Below are positions 35,844 through 47,470 of a DNA stretch of 64,000 bases, piece after piece; positions within the stretch are counted from its first letter, which is position 1; each line of letters starts with the position of its first letter. Position numbers and translations under genes: made by a program. The notes under the pieces were generated by a model, which saw only the letters and a list, made by a program, of their open reading frames with translations, had not been told where the DNA came from and did not search any database. Source of the stretch: Ligustrum vulgare (Eukaryota > Streptophyta > Magnoliopsida > Lamiales > Oleaceae); contig OY743190.1 in assembly GCA_963555705.1 (NCBI GenBank), forward strand, positions 22,885,491 through 22,949,490. Reading direction: 5' to 3'.

Positions 35844-38572
35844 CTAGTAAATCATCCTGTGCGATGCACGGGAAGAAACGTTCAGATAAAAATAATCCTA
35901 TTCGAAATTAAATGAATTTTTAAACAAAATAAATAACATTCACAAATAAGAGATAAGTTCATCATTTATTAGTTTCATTTATAAATATCAACCTTTTAGG
36001 GAGAAGTCATACATGCGAAAATAATTGTCTTTAACTCTTATTGAACACTTAAATGTAGGATCTCCAATATTCATTTACTCTGAACATTCAAACAATAGAT
36101 GAAAAAGTTAATAATAGAGACCATGCATATAAAAGATAAAATTCAATATTTTGACTATTGACAATGAAAAACAACATCTATAATAATAATAAAACATTAA
36201 AAAAAATTGCGAGGTTGACAAAGTTATTGCATCAAATTTATGATATTTTAGGTTTTCAATATTTATACAACATAATTATTTTCTGATTGAAATTATAATT
36301 TAGTATTGATCACCTCAATTTTTAGTTAAGTAAATTGGGAGACAATTTATATATTGTTGTGAAAAAATATCATAAAATTTGAATTAAAATATGGCAAAGA
36401 ATATCTTGGCATGGTTAATTACTTTTTGAAATTTTAAAATTAACAGTTAGGACAAAAACAATTAATAACTATATCATTTCAAACAATATAAATAAATTTG
36501 TTAACCGTTAATGTTAAAAAAAATGTGATATGAGACTTTTTGGAATAAAAAATTAATTAAGAATTAAATGTAATTGTCATTGAAATAATTTTGATAAATA
36601 ATGTGGTATAGGAAAGAACTTTAATATGTATATGTAATAAATAACTAAAAAATAGGATTTACTTATAAAAATTTCAATACAACGCGATTTATAAAAATAC
36701 GAATGTGTATAAATTTTTGATATAATTTTAATTGAGAATTTGACATTGGATCTGTATGACTGAACCAAATATTTATACATAATATTAAGACCAATAAAAT
36801 ATCACATTTATTATAAAAAATTAATTATGTATTAAATGTAATTATCTATAAAAATATTTAATAATTTAATAATACGCAATAAAAAAGAGCTCCAATTTTT
36901 AGATGTACTAAATAACTAAAAATAAGATTATTTATAAAAAAATATACGTATGATGTGATTTATAATTTAGTACTCCATTCGTCCTATAAAGATAATCCTC
37001 TACTCATTTTCATACAGATTAAGGACAAAATGGAATATAAAATATTAACCTCACTCTCAAAAAAAAAAAAAAAAGTGGACTATCTTTTTGGGACGGACGA
37101 AAAAGAAATAGTGTACTATCTTTTTAGGACGGAGAGAGTATTATCTAATAATAAAATTTCATTAAAAGAACACATATTTATTTGTAAGATTGAAAACATT
37201 AAAAGAACACATATTTACTTTGGATTTCATTAAAAGAACACATATTTACTTTGAATTTGTTTAACTAAATACAAATATTTATTTGTAAGATTGAAAACAT
37301 TAAAAGAACACTTTTTTTTTTTTTTAATGAAAAGAGAGGTTTCGTCACAAAAAAGTCAAATATAAATAAGTAAAATCAAACAAATTATCGTTCTTATATC
37401 ATAAAAAAAAAAAAAAAACTTCTCGGTAAAAGCAAATTTTAAAAAATAATAATTCTAGTTTCTTGTTTTTATTATTTTTTATACAATGTGATATACAATT
37501 TTATCAATTATATATACTGACCCATGAATAATATGTTTTTTCTTCACTTAAAAGCCGAAATCATTAACATATCTATCCAACCCAAAACTATTCTAAATAG
37601 CCCAACATTAGTTAACACGTTGCAACTCTAACAGAGAAATCTAGAATATAATATAAATAGACTATTAACAAATCCTCATATTCCAGTTATCGTTGTTGTG
37701 ATGAGGAAGAAATCTGTGTTTTCCTAGAAAATTCCTTAACAATCATCTTGTAGATCTATTATTAGTCAAAAATAATTTTGCATTCTATATTATTTTCAAA
37801 GCTTTCTCTATAATATTATTGTTTTAATATTTTTTCTTTTTTGTCAGAAACCCAAATATATGTTCAACGACTCAAAATATCACAGGTCTTGAAGAAGAGA
37901 GTAGTGCTAATCCTTTTTACTTTTTTTAAAAATAATTTACGATTTTTTATTTTCAACTGCTTTGTAATATTAATAACTAATAAGCATTATCACCACACCA
38001 AAAATTTTGAATTATAAAACGTGATAAATAGAAGGTGGAGTGGAGGGGTCATGTTAAACAGTACACATTTTTTCAAAGGAATAATCATTTAATTGAATAT
38101 TTTATTATTGTGTATATCTACATAATAATTATATATAGCAGAAATGAAAAAGGTTGAACATCGGGAAATGGAAAAAAAAAGGATATAGAAAATAAAAATG
38201 AATAAATAGATTTTGAAAAATGGGAAAAAATGAAACAAATTCTAAAAAATGAAAAAGGAAAAAAAAAAAAATTGTTTTTCCAGTGTAATTAAGCGGCGGG
38301 AAATAGAAGCCATGTAAACACAATAAATATTGAAAACTGTAAGTAGACGTCAACGATTTTGAAAATGATAAATAAATATTGAAGGTTCAACTATTTTTGA
38401 AGTGGGTTTTGAAGTTAATTATTGGGTGGGGGATATGAGCAGTGTGAACATGATAAATATTGAAGTCTCCAAAATTGGGAAAATAAATAAATAAATAAAA
38501 TCTGCACATACCACAAGAGTTTTGGAGGGAAACTGTGTTGTTGACTATCATTGACTCAACTACTTTAATATA
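35844..38572 (-). mobile_element. Helitron B, non-coding
   Basis: On the minus strand the 3' end has hairpin CCCGTGCATCGCACAGG (35856-35872), followed by ATGATTTA and CTAG, then T. The body shares long stretches with A and C (for example GGGAGAAGTCATACATGCGAAAAT and GCGAGGTTGACAAAG, split into parts), but I find no clear helicase. The interior contains A-tracts at 37060-37075 and 37405-37420. Two phrases (GACTATCTTTTTGGGACGGA and relatives, 36975-37140) look like a Stowaway-type MITE remnant (CTCCATTCGTCCTATAAAGA). The 5' end abuts Helitron C near 38572. Confidence 0.7.
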
Positions 38573-38575
38573 TTA

Positions 38576-39121
38576 CTAGTGAATCATCCCGTGCGATGCA
38601 CGGGAATAAACTTATAAATAAAAATAATCCTATTCGAAATTAAATGAATTCATAAACAAAATAAATAACATTCACAAATAAGATATAAGTTCATTATTTA
38701 TTAGTTTCATGTATAAACATCAACCTTTTAGGGAGAAGTCATACATGCGAAAATGATTATGCCTGACACTTATTGATGGTCATGACATATGACACCATTA
38801 ATGAAAATTGTTTTTTTTTAAATCTAATAAGTATCCTAAAATTCGAATGGCTCAACGATATCCTTGGAATAAAGAACTTGTGTCCTGCATTACTGTCAGA
38901 TAGAATTTGACCTTATAGAATATGATCGTCAAGTTTTGTAACGATTATTCACTATCTTCTCGAACCAAAAATTCACCTTGCAAAATGAACATTTAAATGT
39001 AGGATCTCCAGTATTCATGTACTTTGAACATTCAAACAATAGATGAAAAAGTTAATAATAGAGATCATGCATATAAAAGATAAAATTCAATATTTGACTA
39101 TTGATAATGAAAAACAACATG

Positions 39122-39217
<96 letters not shown>

Positions 39218-39462
39218 TGCGAGGTTGACAAAGATATTGCATCAAATTTATGATATTTTAGGTTTTCAATATTTATACAATATAATTATTTTCTGATTGA
39301 AATTATAATTTAGTATTGATCATCTTAATTTTTAATTAAGTAAATTGAGAGACAATTTATATATTATTGTGAAAAAATATCATAAAATTTGAATTAAATA
39401 TAGCAAAGAATATCTTGGTATGGTTAATTACTTTTTGAAATTTTAAAATTAATAGTTAGGAA
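38576..39462 (-). mobile_element. Helitron C, truncated
   Basis: The minus strand ends in hairpin CCCGTGCATCGCACGGG (38588-38604), ATGATTCA, CTAG, then T. It carries a decayed fragment of the helicase C-terminal region at 38770-38940, parallel to Helitron A, then a large AAT repeat. Similarity to A and B stops at about 39462, where the downstream DNA of the intact cysteine-rich gene begins. The Helitron 5' end is not identified, so the gene could lie within Helitron C or simply next to it. Confidence 0.65.
39123..39218. repeat. (AAT)n microsatellite, about 32 units
   Basis: An uninterrupted ATA/AAT tract. The homologous place in Helitron B (36180-36193) has only about four units, so the expansion is specific to copy C. 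Confidence 0.95.
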
Positions 39463-39511
39463 AAATCAGCCAACTTTTGACTATTTTATCAAAGATATCA
39501 CCTTTCGGTGA

Positions 39512-39617
39512 TTTATTTCCAGCTTTATCAAACCTCGAGAAAAGGAAAATATATTTATTTCCAGCTTTATCAAAACTCGAGAAAGGAAAAATATTTTTTT
39601 ATTTCCAAAACGCGTTA
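39512..39617 (-). terminator. tandem AATAAA signals downstream of the intact gene
   Basis: A 42-base unit (39512-39553 and 39554-39595) contains, on the minus strand, GATAAAGCTGGAAATAAAT. Each unit therefore supplies an AATAAA, and a third AATAAA lies at about 39597-39606. All fall 55-150 bases beyond the stop codon of the gene on the minus strand. They would be well placed polyadenylation signals. Function is inferred from position and motif only. Confidence 0.4.
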
Positions 39618-39661
39618 AAGAAAACAGCAAAATATTTTAAAAGCATATCAAAAGATTTACC

Positions 39662-40213
39662 TTATATCATTGCTGAACTGCCAGAAGCCTCATTTTGTAA
39701 AACAGACTGGCAAACAGGATCTTTTGCTATTATATTTTGGAGACTATAACGATTTTTGTCATCGTTAAACTGAGCGTATAAGGAGAGAAGTTCACGTTGC
39801 ACATAACCACTTGGGTGCGTCTCAAGAGTCAGTCGAATATCATCCAAAGACTCCTTACTCAGTCCACCCTTTATGAATTCGATTTTATCATCCCGATTAG
39901 TAGAAGAATATCCTACTGATTTGCAACGAGTATTACAGTTCCAACGAGCACATTTGTAGCAACCACCCAGTCTTTTTGCTCTTCGTTTCTTTGCAAACGT
40001 GCTTTTGCCTAAACCAGGCATGTGCTTTGGAAATGTTGATGGTAATTCACCAGATAGTCGAACCTTTGCTTCTATCAACCAGCGAACATCTTCTGGAATA
40101 TCATGAGCCATTAGCAACCTCAATCTTTCGAGCCTTATTCTATAGATCTTTCTCAGATCATTCATAGGAAGACTGGAATAATACTTGCGAATGTTAGAAA
40201 GGATGATATCCAT
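39662..40213 (-). CDS. intact cysteine-rich, viral NABP-like protein, 183 aa
   Basis: An uninterrupted minus-strand frame. I chose the ATG at 40213 (MDIILSNIRKYYSSLP) because copy 1 has its ATG at the same place; no ATG lies upstream in frame. The N-terminal third is helical and charged (RIRLERLRLLM, EDVRWLIEAKVRLSGE). At residues about 69-80 is a basic stretch (STFAKKRRAKRLGG), directly followed by CYKCARWNCNTRC, a C-x2-C-x4-C-x3-C metal-binding motif. A further acidic and helical region (KIEFIKGGLSKESLDDI, YVQRELLSLYAQ) and a short tail follow. A basic patch, Cys motif, then a short 'xFIxxG' segment is the layout of the nucleic-acid-binding (silencing-suppressor type) proteins of carla-, viti- and allexiviruses. 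The Cys spacing here is tighter and the C-terminus much longer. The virus link is recalled similarity, not a search. It could instead be an unrelated plant zinc-finger protein. Confidence 0.6.
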   Translation of the reverse strand: MDIILSNIRKYYSSLPMNDLRKIYRIRLERLRLLMAHDIPEDVRWLIEAKVRLSGELPSTFPKHMPGLGKSTFAKKRRAKRLGGCYKCARWNCNTRCKSVGYSSTNRDDKIEFIKGGLSKESLDDIRLTLETHPSGYVQRELLSLYAQFNDDKNRYSLQNIIAKDPVCQSVLQNEASGSSAMI

Positions 40214-40246
40214 TGTTTGATGATTCAACCTCTTCCCAGCATGAAC

Positions 40247-40254
40247 TATTTAAA
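40247..40254 (-). promoter_or_regulatory. TATA-like box of the intact cysteine-rich gene
   Basis: On the minus strand TTTAAATA lies about 33 bases before the ATG. Further upstream an ACGCGGA word is shared with copy 1. A minimal 5-codon upstream ORF (ATG CTG GGA AGA GGT TGA) lies between box and start in this copy. Confidence 0.4.
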
Positions 40255-40960
40255 AGCGCAAGGATATGAATGAATCCGCGTGATTTGTGTTACAGTAAGA
40301 AAGCATGGAATAAAATAATGGATAAGAGGAGACAATAATTAATGCGCCGTTCACTTTCTTGATAAAAGAAAGATTTGATGATGGGATTTGAGATTTGGAA
40401 TATTTTTCTTGGATTATGGGTACTGATATTTTGTTATAATAATGATAATCATGGTATAGTGTGATGATACGTGGAAAGTGAATTGAGGACCGTATCGAAT
40501 TAGAGTTAATACGTATATACAAGTGAAAGAAATACTTTGCAGGAAATGTGATGACTTTTAAGTAAAGAATTTTAGTTATTTGGAAGATATTTGTTTACTG
40601 AATTTTGGGTTACAAATATTGGAAAGATAAGTTGATGATATTATGTTGATATGTTTGGGTATATTACGTAGAGAAAATATTCAGGTAATTCTTTGATTAT
40701 TTTGGGAATTTTCGATGATAAGAAAGGAAAAAATTATTATGATACGATATGTCAGTAAAGATTTGTTGAAATTTTAGAGATATATACGAATATTTGAGGT
40801 CACATGATACGATGATAAGTGACAAGTTACATAAATACTACAAGATATGATGAAATTTTTACATACGATTGGGAATTGTTTTGATTATTTTGAGAATATT
40901 CGATGATAAGAAGAAGAGATTCTGATTAAGTATTCAGAAATTATAAGATTAAGTAAGTTT
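40255..40960. other. AT-rich region between the gene and the LTR
   Basis: No ORF is supported. The phrase TTCGATGATAAGAA occurs at about 40709 and 40898. This could be the non-coding 3' part of the chromovirus whose LTR follows, plus the promoter region of the minus-strand gene. Confidence 0.35.
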
Positions 40961-41750
40961 AATTTCGAGGACGAAATTATTTTAAGGAGGTAAGATTATA
41001 GCGACCCAGAATTTTTATGCAATAAATAATTATTTTAATATTTAGAAAATTGTGTCGCTACTATTTCACCCATTGTTTTGAAGTTAACGCCGCGACGTGT
41101 TCGTCTAGCCAAGTCAAGAAATATCGAATTTGTTCGATTTTAAATTAAATGTTCGAATTTCTAAAATTATATTACTTTAATTATTTATTCAAAGTATTAT
41201 TTCAAAATCATATTTTCAGTTCAAAATATATCAGTTTTTAATACAATTCCGAATCAAAGTTAGTCCAATTCTTATCATAATCAAAATTTATTTCACACGT
41301 TTTGCTTTCTCTTTATACTCCTTTTCATCACATTATACAAGCATCATCATTATCATCACCACCCCTCCAAATTATGATAATTTACACTCAATTAATCTAT
41401 CACAATATTCCTCCAAATCATGATATTCTCCACCATATTATTTTACAAAACCATCTTTCCAGCAAGAAAGATGCTTCTCTTTATACATATCAGACCAATC
41501 CATTATCATGAATTCAAGAAATCATCTCCACGCCACTCAGAACACCACCTCCGTGTATCATCAACATCAGCACCATCCACAACTCAAACCAATTGTCTGC
41601 AACCACAATCCAACCACCAGCCATCACCCTGCCCAGATTGAACTCCAAACCAACATACTGTCTTAATCAAATTCATCACTGCATCAATACACAATTCATT
41701 CCTACTCCATTTCGTCTACTCCATTTCGTCTAGCTTGAAAATTCAACTCT
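40961..41750 (+). mobile_element. chromovirus 3' end and LTR, partial
   Basis: AATTTCGAGGACGAAATTAT at 40961-40980, TTTAAGGAGG and then TATAGCGACCCAGAATTTTTATG is the standard junction of coding end, polypurine tract and 3' LTR in plant chromoviruses (the word encodes NFEDEI in related elements). The LTR starts near 40997. A CT/CA-rich leader-like stretch with many CATCA words is at 41320-41640. I cannot locate the LTR end, and no integrase or reverse transcriptase lies upstream, so the element is truncated. Confidence 0.6.
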
Positions 41751-41752
41751 AA

Positions 41753-42235
41753 GAGCATCTTCAATACATAACGTGGATTGGGGTTGATGTGACGATAAAA
41801 TAGACGAACTTTTAGAGAAAGTGGATAAATAGACGGAGCTATTCAAAATTTACTCTCTAATGGTGCTTTCTACATTTCAATAATATTGATTATGTGGCAT
41901 TTTTTAAAATAAAATTAAAATTAATTATCACATTATCTCTATTTTACTGCAGAGTCCAAAAGGGAACTAATTTATACCATACAACTTAATTGAGTCACGT
42001 CTTTATCTACAGTAATTAAATAATTATAAAATAAAAAATAAATGCTGAGTCAGCATGTCTCACGGAGCGTCTAGTTGTAGACGGAATACTCCACAATATC
42101 TATTTTTTTTAGCGTCATGTCAGCCTAACATCTTAATCCACGTTGTGCATTGGAGAGGGATTTTTATCATGTTCCCTTTATTTGCTTACGTGTCAAGTAT
42201 ATTTTCCCAATTCAAGGAATGCATTGAAGATGCTC
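41753..42235. mobile_element. PIF/Harbinger (Tourist-like) MITE, 483 bp
   Basis: Ends GAGCATCTTCAATACAT and, on the other strand, GAGCATCTTCAATGCATTCC form a terminal inverted repeat. TAA flanks both sides (41750-41752 and 42236-42238), the 3-bp target duplication expected for this superfamily. A second pair of inverted words (AACGTGGATT and AATCCACGTT) lies inside. No coding sequence. Confidence 0.9.
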
Positions 42236-42238
42236 TAA

Positions 42239-42480
42239 GATATGAATTTATTGATATCAAAACAAATTACAAGCAAAAGGGAGACAAAATCAAACCTCTC
42301 TACCAACTTACAAAGAGTTAACAAGTAAAAACCAATACAAAGTATAAGAAACAAAAAACAATTAAACCACATGATCCAAAAATCAACACCTTCAGTTCCA
42401 TCATCAATATCTGCCCCTGCACCGGTGGTATCCAAATCTGCTCATCCAAAGCCAGAAGTCTGCGATGTTAACTTGTTCGA
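42239..42480. other. spacer between MITE and LINE remnant
   Basis: AT-rich sequence with no recognised feature. Confidence 0.4.
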
Positions 42481-42485
42481 ATATT

Positions 42486-44310
42486 CTCCCCTCCAAGCTT
42501 ATCCATTCTAGCTTCCCCCTTTCCAACATCAATGAAATTTTGAACACTTAATCTTCTAAATTTTCTGTCTTTGTATCCAATATTGGTTTGCCAGTTAGCA
42601 ACTTTATTTCCTTCACTCTAATATGTGAAAAAACTGTAACAGAATTACGTTGAATTGATTTGATGGCTTCAAGGATGTATTGTACTTTCCACGATCCTCT
42701 ATCTTCTTGTTTGATGAGTTCAATGGCAATGCTAGAATCTGATTCTACCCATATGTATTGATAGTTCATCTCCTGGCATAATTGCAAGCCTTTCGCAATA
42801 CCACATAGTTCAGCCTCTAATATAGAAACCTCTCCATAGAAGTCACAGAATCCCAAAAATAATTTTGCCATCATTATTTCTAACAACTCCTCCCTCTATA
42901 GCCAATCTGTTAAGCTTAAGACATCCATAACAATTAACTTTGATCCATCTAAGTTGAGGTCTAGTCCATTTGACAAGGCCGACTTTGTTATGTGTTTTCA
43001 TTTTACATTTTTTTTTTTTTTTTTTTGCAGTAAACAGGGACGGATCCAGAAAATCAATCTAGCACGAGCGAATTTGTTCCAACACGAACCGACACTACTA
43101 GGTAAGAGGAAAAAAAATTTCGACACCAAAATTATAGGTAATTTTTTTTTTTTTTTTTGGCGGATCCAACACAAGCGGCCGAACACCCTACCCACATGCT
43201 AGATTCGTCCCTGGCAGTAGACCAGTTTTGTGTAGATTGTTTATCATTCTGTCAACCTCATTTTAACTCTGATGTTTTAAAGATTCCTCTCCAGCCAAAG
43301 ATACCAGAACGTTATCAGAGGAATTAAGGGTAGAATACTCTTGTTGAGCCCTGAAGCTTTAGCATATCTCCAGTGCTGAAAAAGAAGGATGGGGCTCTAA
43401 AATTGGTTAGCTGCTACACCATAAGTTTGATTAAATTCAGTCCAAACTTTCTTCGTAATTTTATCGTTAATAAGGACATGATCAATAGTTTCAGCATCCA
43501 AACAACAATGACACTTAGAAGGTAGGAAGATTCCAAGTTTAAGTTGTATAATAACATCAGTAGGGATATATTTGTGCCATAATTTCCAAGCAAAGATAGA
43601 AATTTTCAATGGTAACATCATTTGTATGAAGATTGAAGAGTGCTCCTTGTCAACAAGATTTCACAGTAAATATACTAGAGGTGTCTAGCTGCCAATCTAT
43701 CTTGTCAGGTCTATTTCTGAAGATAATTTGCTGAATTTCTTCCACCTTGCTATCTGGTAACCTGGGCTTCAATTTGGTGGTGTTCTAAATCTTATTCTCC
43801 ATATACTCACACAAGTATGAATTGTCATGACCAGCACTTGGCGAATAGTGAACTAATAGTCCAGTAGGTAACCAGTGGTCATACCAAAAGGAGATGTGAC
43901 CTACACCAGTTCTTCAAGCTAAACTTCTAACTCTTAAGATCCTTCTCCATACTGGAGAATCAAGCTGGTTTGGGCACCAAGGTAGGGTGAATGTTTCTAC
44001 AATATTTGGTTTTGATAGCCCAGCTCCACAATGAATCTTGAGTTCTCAACTTCCACCAGTGTTTGGATTCAAAAGCTTTATCAATTTCACAAAGTTTACT
44101 ACATCCAAGACCTCTCTCCATAGTAGGCAAGCACATTTTGTTCCATGATGACCAGTGAACATGTTTGTGAGCCAAAAATATGCATTGAGAAGTCTCTCAA
44201 TGCAGGTGATAATACAGAGAGGAGGATCTAGGACTTGTAATAGACAGGTAGGCATAGAAGTGAGTACGTGCTTGATAAGATTAGCCGTTTGGTCCATCAA
44301 GAATTTTTAC
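42486..44310 (-). pseudogene. LINE-type retrotransposon remnant: RT end, zinc knuckle, RNase H
   Basis: On the minus strand, from right to left, the piece 43960-44300 carries the thumb side of a plant non-LTR reverse transcriptase (LIKHVLTSMPTCLLQVLDPP, then HWSSWNKMCLP..GLGCSKL). 43397-43621 carries the RVT zinc-binding domain (PLKISIFAWKLWH, CHCCLDAETIDHVL). 42548-42990 carries an RNase H-like domain (GGVVRNNDGKIIFG, ILEAELCGIAKGLQLC, YIWVESDSSIAIELI). Frameshifts separate the pieces. The first catalytic Asp of RNase H, normally in a NxDG box, is Tyr here (VNCYG). A small MITE interrupts it at 43035-43213. The reverse transcriptase core and the endonuclease are absent. Confidence 0.85.
43035..43213. 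mobile_element. small hAT-like MITE, 179 bp, nested in the LINE remnant
   Basis: Ends CAGGGACGGATCCAG and, on the other strand, CAGGGACGAATCTAG. Flanked by GCAGTAAA (43027-43034) and GCAGTAGA (43214-43221), 8-mers with one mismatch. Two T-tracts lie beside and within it. Confidence 0.85.
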
Positions 44311-46550
44311 AAAAAATTTTCAAATTCAATCTCAAGCATCCATCTTTAGTCAAGTCCACAATTATTGACTTTTGAAACCAATCTAAACCACACATTCATA
44401 CAAAAACACAAAAAAACTCCAAAAATCAAAAACTTTCCATAGACCAAACGGGCTCTAAGTTTGACTCCTCCAGACAAAAATTTGTGTGTTCCCACCCTTT
44501 GATTCGATCCTTGATTTTATTGATGATGCCTTAAAACAAAACAATAATTTTGTGTCCTTTAAAAAGTGGGACTCCCATTTCAAGAGTATACTCATTTGAC
44601 CCATTTTTTAAGGAGATTAAAATTAAATTTTAGTAGACTTTGATAAAAATTGATGAACTGTATGGTTGAAAATTTTTACGCATCCTATAAAATATTTGAT
44701 TGAAATTAATTATTGATTTTAATTTGCATTAAATTTTTAATTTTAATTTCCACCAAATAGAGACTTGATCCCCATTTTTTATAATTTATTTTTCTTTAAA
44801 TTCAATTTCAATTACACATTCTCTCAATAATTATTATTATTAAATTTTTTTTTATGTAAATTCAATACATTTTTACTCCTAAACTACATTTTTTTTTTCA
44901 AATTCTTGTTTTAAAAATTCTATTATTAAAACAAAGCAATTATGGAGCACGCAAATTATGATACACATCACCACTCAGATATTGATAAGTATTTGACAAC
45001 TTAAATATTTTCTCACTAATTGGCAGTATTCTAAAAGGTGTAAAGCGTGACGAAACGGTAAGTCAAGAATCACGCTTAAGCGTGAAGAAGCCATGCAATG
45101 TGATGTGAAGCGCGAAGCATGACGAAGCAAGATGAGCGAGCTTCGCGCCTAAGCACACCTAAGCATATGCCTAAAAATAACAATTAGGAATGACAAAAAA
45201 CTCATTGAACTCGATACCCACGGAGGCTGGACTCAAATGAGGAGGGGATATTCGCTAGAGATGACAACGGGGCGAGAAATCCAAGAACCTGATGGGCACT
45301 CGACCAGAACTGGCGAGTAATCTCAGACAAAGGAAGGATGAGGATGAAAAACTTATCATCGAACCAGGGACTCGGATGACAGTCTCATCCCCAAACACGT
45401 CTCGAACTAGTCCACTATTAACAAGTCCAATTAAAAAGTCTAAAAAGATTTAAAATGTCATAAGCCCAAAGATTAAAAAAAAAAAATGACCACATATATT
45501 TTCTCTCTCAATTTTTCAATCACACATTTTACCTCGAAAACATAAAAAAAACATGTTTTTAAAATCAAATATTTTAACAAACGGAGCCTAAAAAATAAAA
45601 ATGAAAATGAAACAAATTTCAAAAGACTAAAACCTAGCCGTTATACATATTATTCTAATTCTTTTTCATTTGGAGATTATATTCAAAAGTTTTTTAAATT
45701 GTATCTGAATTCTCAATAAGAAATTTTGCTTACAATTAATTATCTTCACTTCCCAAAAGATAAACATGAAATAAGTAATGAGTTTTCAATTAGGTATAGA
45801 AACATACCCAATAATACTCGCATCCAATCTACTTTTCTTAAATGAGTATATGAATCGAGTATAGATGTTACAAATATTTCATGAATAAAATATGAATTTG
45901 TCAAATTCGATCTATTATCACCTCTAAACACGAAATTTGCAACTTACACAATTACATTGATAATGAAGATGAAAACTAAGTAATGTGAAAGTGTTGTATA
46001 TATTGATTAAAAAATGATGTAATGTGTAAAAAATAAAATTATGTCACATAATTTAATTGTCAAACTCATTGTGAGGTGAGGGTAACAAAATTGTACTATG
46101 CACTTTGAGGCTTCCAAACTGTGAACGCGTGTCGCCGTGTCCAAATATTAGGTGAGCAAGAGAGAAAATCCGACGGCGAAAAGGCGGCGAAATTAGTTTG
46201 GTTGGTATTGACAAAAAGTGCTTCACTCATTACATGACACGTAGTGTTTTGTTTGGGGCCATGTGATGATATTCTCAAAATACAGGTGTTTCCGACAAGA
46301 CATAAATGTTGGAAAAATATCTCGTACAGTGCCAATGTTCGTCCTAGACCACGTTAACACCCTGGACGTTAGGTAGAATAATTTTGTTAAAAAGTATTGT
46401 ATTTAAAAATATATAATTAAAAAATGAAAAAAAAATGTTTAATTAAAAATTGATTTGAAGAATTACGTCATTTAAAATCATATTTTTAAACAATTTGTCA
46501 AATATGAGCTAAAGTTTCGTAATAATTAAAACCAAATTGGTGCAATAATC
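44311..46550. other. intergenic region with short repeat traces
   Basis: No gene is supported. At 45035-45175 the words AAGCGTGA / GAAGCGCGAAGC / GACGAAGC recur in a short cluster. At 45183 and 45256 the sequence has TAGGAATGACAAAAA and TAGAGATGACAACGGGGC, and at 45905-45924 CTATTATCACCTCTA. The latter two would make hAT-type inverted ends, but flanking 8-mers do not match. The rest is AT-rich. Confidence 0.35.
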
Positions 46551-47260
46551 TAGAGGTGTCAAAACGGACGGGCCGACCAGACCCGTGAAAATCGGCTCGG
46601 ATTGACCCGGGACCGCGGGCCGACCCGTGATCCGCGCGGGCAGTTCACGGGTCAAGAAGTTGTGAATCGCGAGTTTTGCTAGTCAAACCTTCGTGGGTCA
46701 CAGTTAACCCGCTGGTCCGTAAAAAAAAATGTTTTTATTAAATACTTTAACATGGAAAATCTCCCTTCTTCTACAAATTTTAATACAACTTTTAAAGCAA
46801 AATTTTATTTTTTTCTCCCTAATAGCTAAAAAACGTAATTTTTTATATAATAGTAATTAAAAATACATTTAGCGTTTAATTGTTATTTTTTTATGTTTTA
46901 TTTAAATTTACCAATTTATAAGTAATTCATATAACATAAAATATAATTTTAAATTTTATGTAAATATTTTATGGTATAAATATGAATTTATCATTTAAAT
47001 CATTTTGTATTTAGAATTTGACAAAAAATTTGCTATAAATATGAAAAAAATTATATTTTTATTCATACGTACCAAATAGAAATGAAGCGCGACCCGCATG
47101 GGCCAGCGAGCGGGCCTAGGTTGTAGTTCGAATTTTGCGGGCTAACCAAAAACCGGTCCATAACCCGCAGCAGCCAGCTTTTTGCAAGCGGGCCGTTACC
47201 GGACTTTTATGTTGGCTGGCCGACCCAATCCGACCCGGACCATCCGGATTGACACCTCTA
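46551..47260. mobile_element. non-autonomous hAT, 710 bp, GC-rich ends
   Basis: Left end TAGAGGTGTCAAAACGG; right end, on the other strand, TAGAGGTGTCAATCCGG. Flanks are CAATAATC (46543-46550) and AAATAATC (47261-47268), seven of eight matching. Ends are rich in GACCCG / CGGGCC words. The middle (46720-47080) is AT-rich and non-coding. Confidence 0.9.
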
Positions 47261-47470
47261 AAATAATCCTTGCATTAAAAGTTTAATGAAGATTTTTTTT
47301 GAGGTAAAATAAGTGGTCGAAAAGTGAAGAGAGAAATGTGTATTTAAAAAAGTGTTTGAAGAATTTTACTATTTAAAAATATGTTTTTAAAGAGTTTGCC
47401 AAATATATGTTAAAATTTCGTAATAATTAAAAAAGTTAAATTAAATTAAATTAAAATTGTAACAAAATTG

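Noticed and set aside
45183..45924. Possible hAT element between TAGAGATGAC and TATCACCTCTA
   Set aside because: The ends look right, but flanking 8-mers (atattcgc and aacacgaa) do not match, so boundaries are unsupported.
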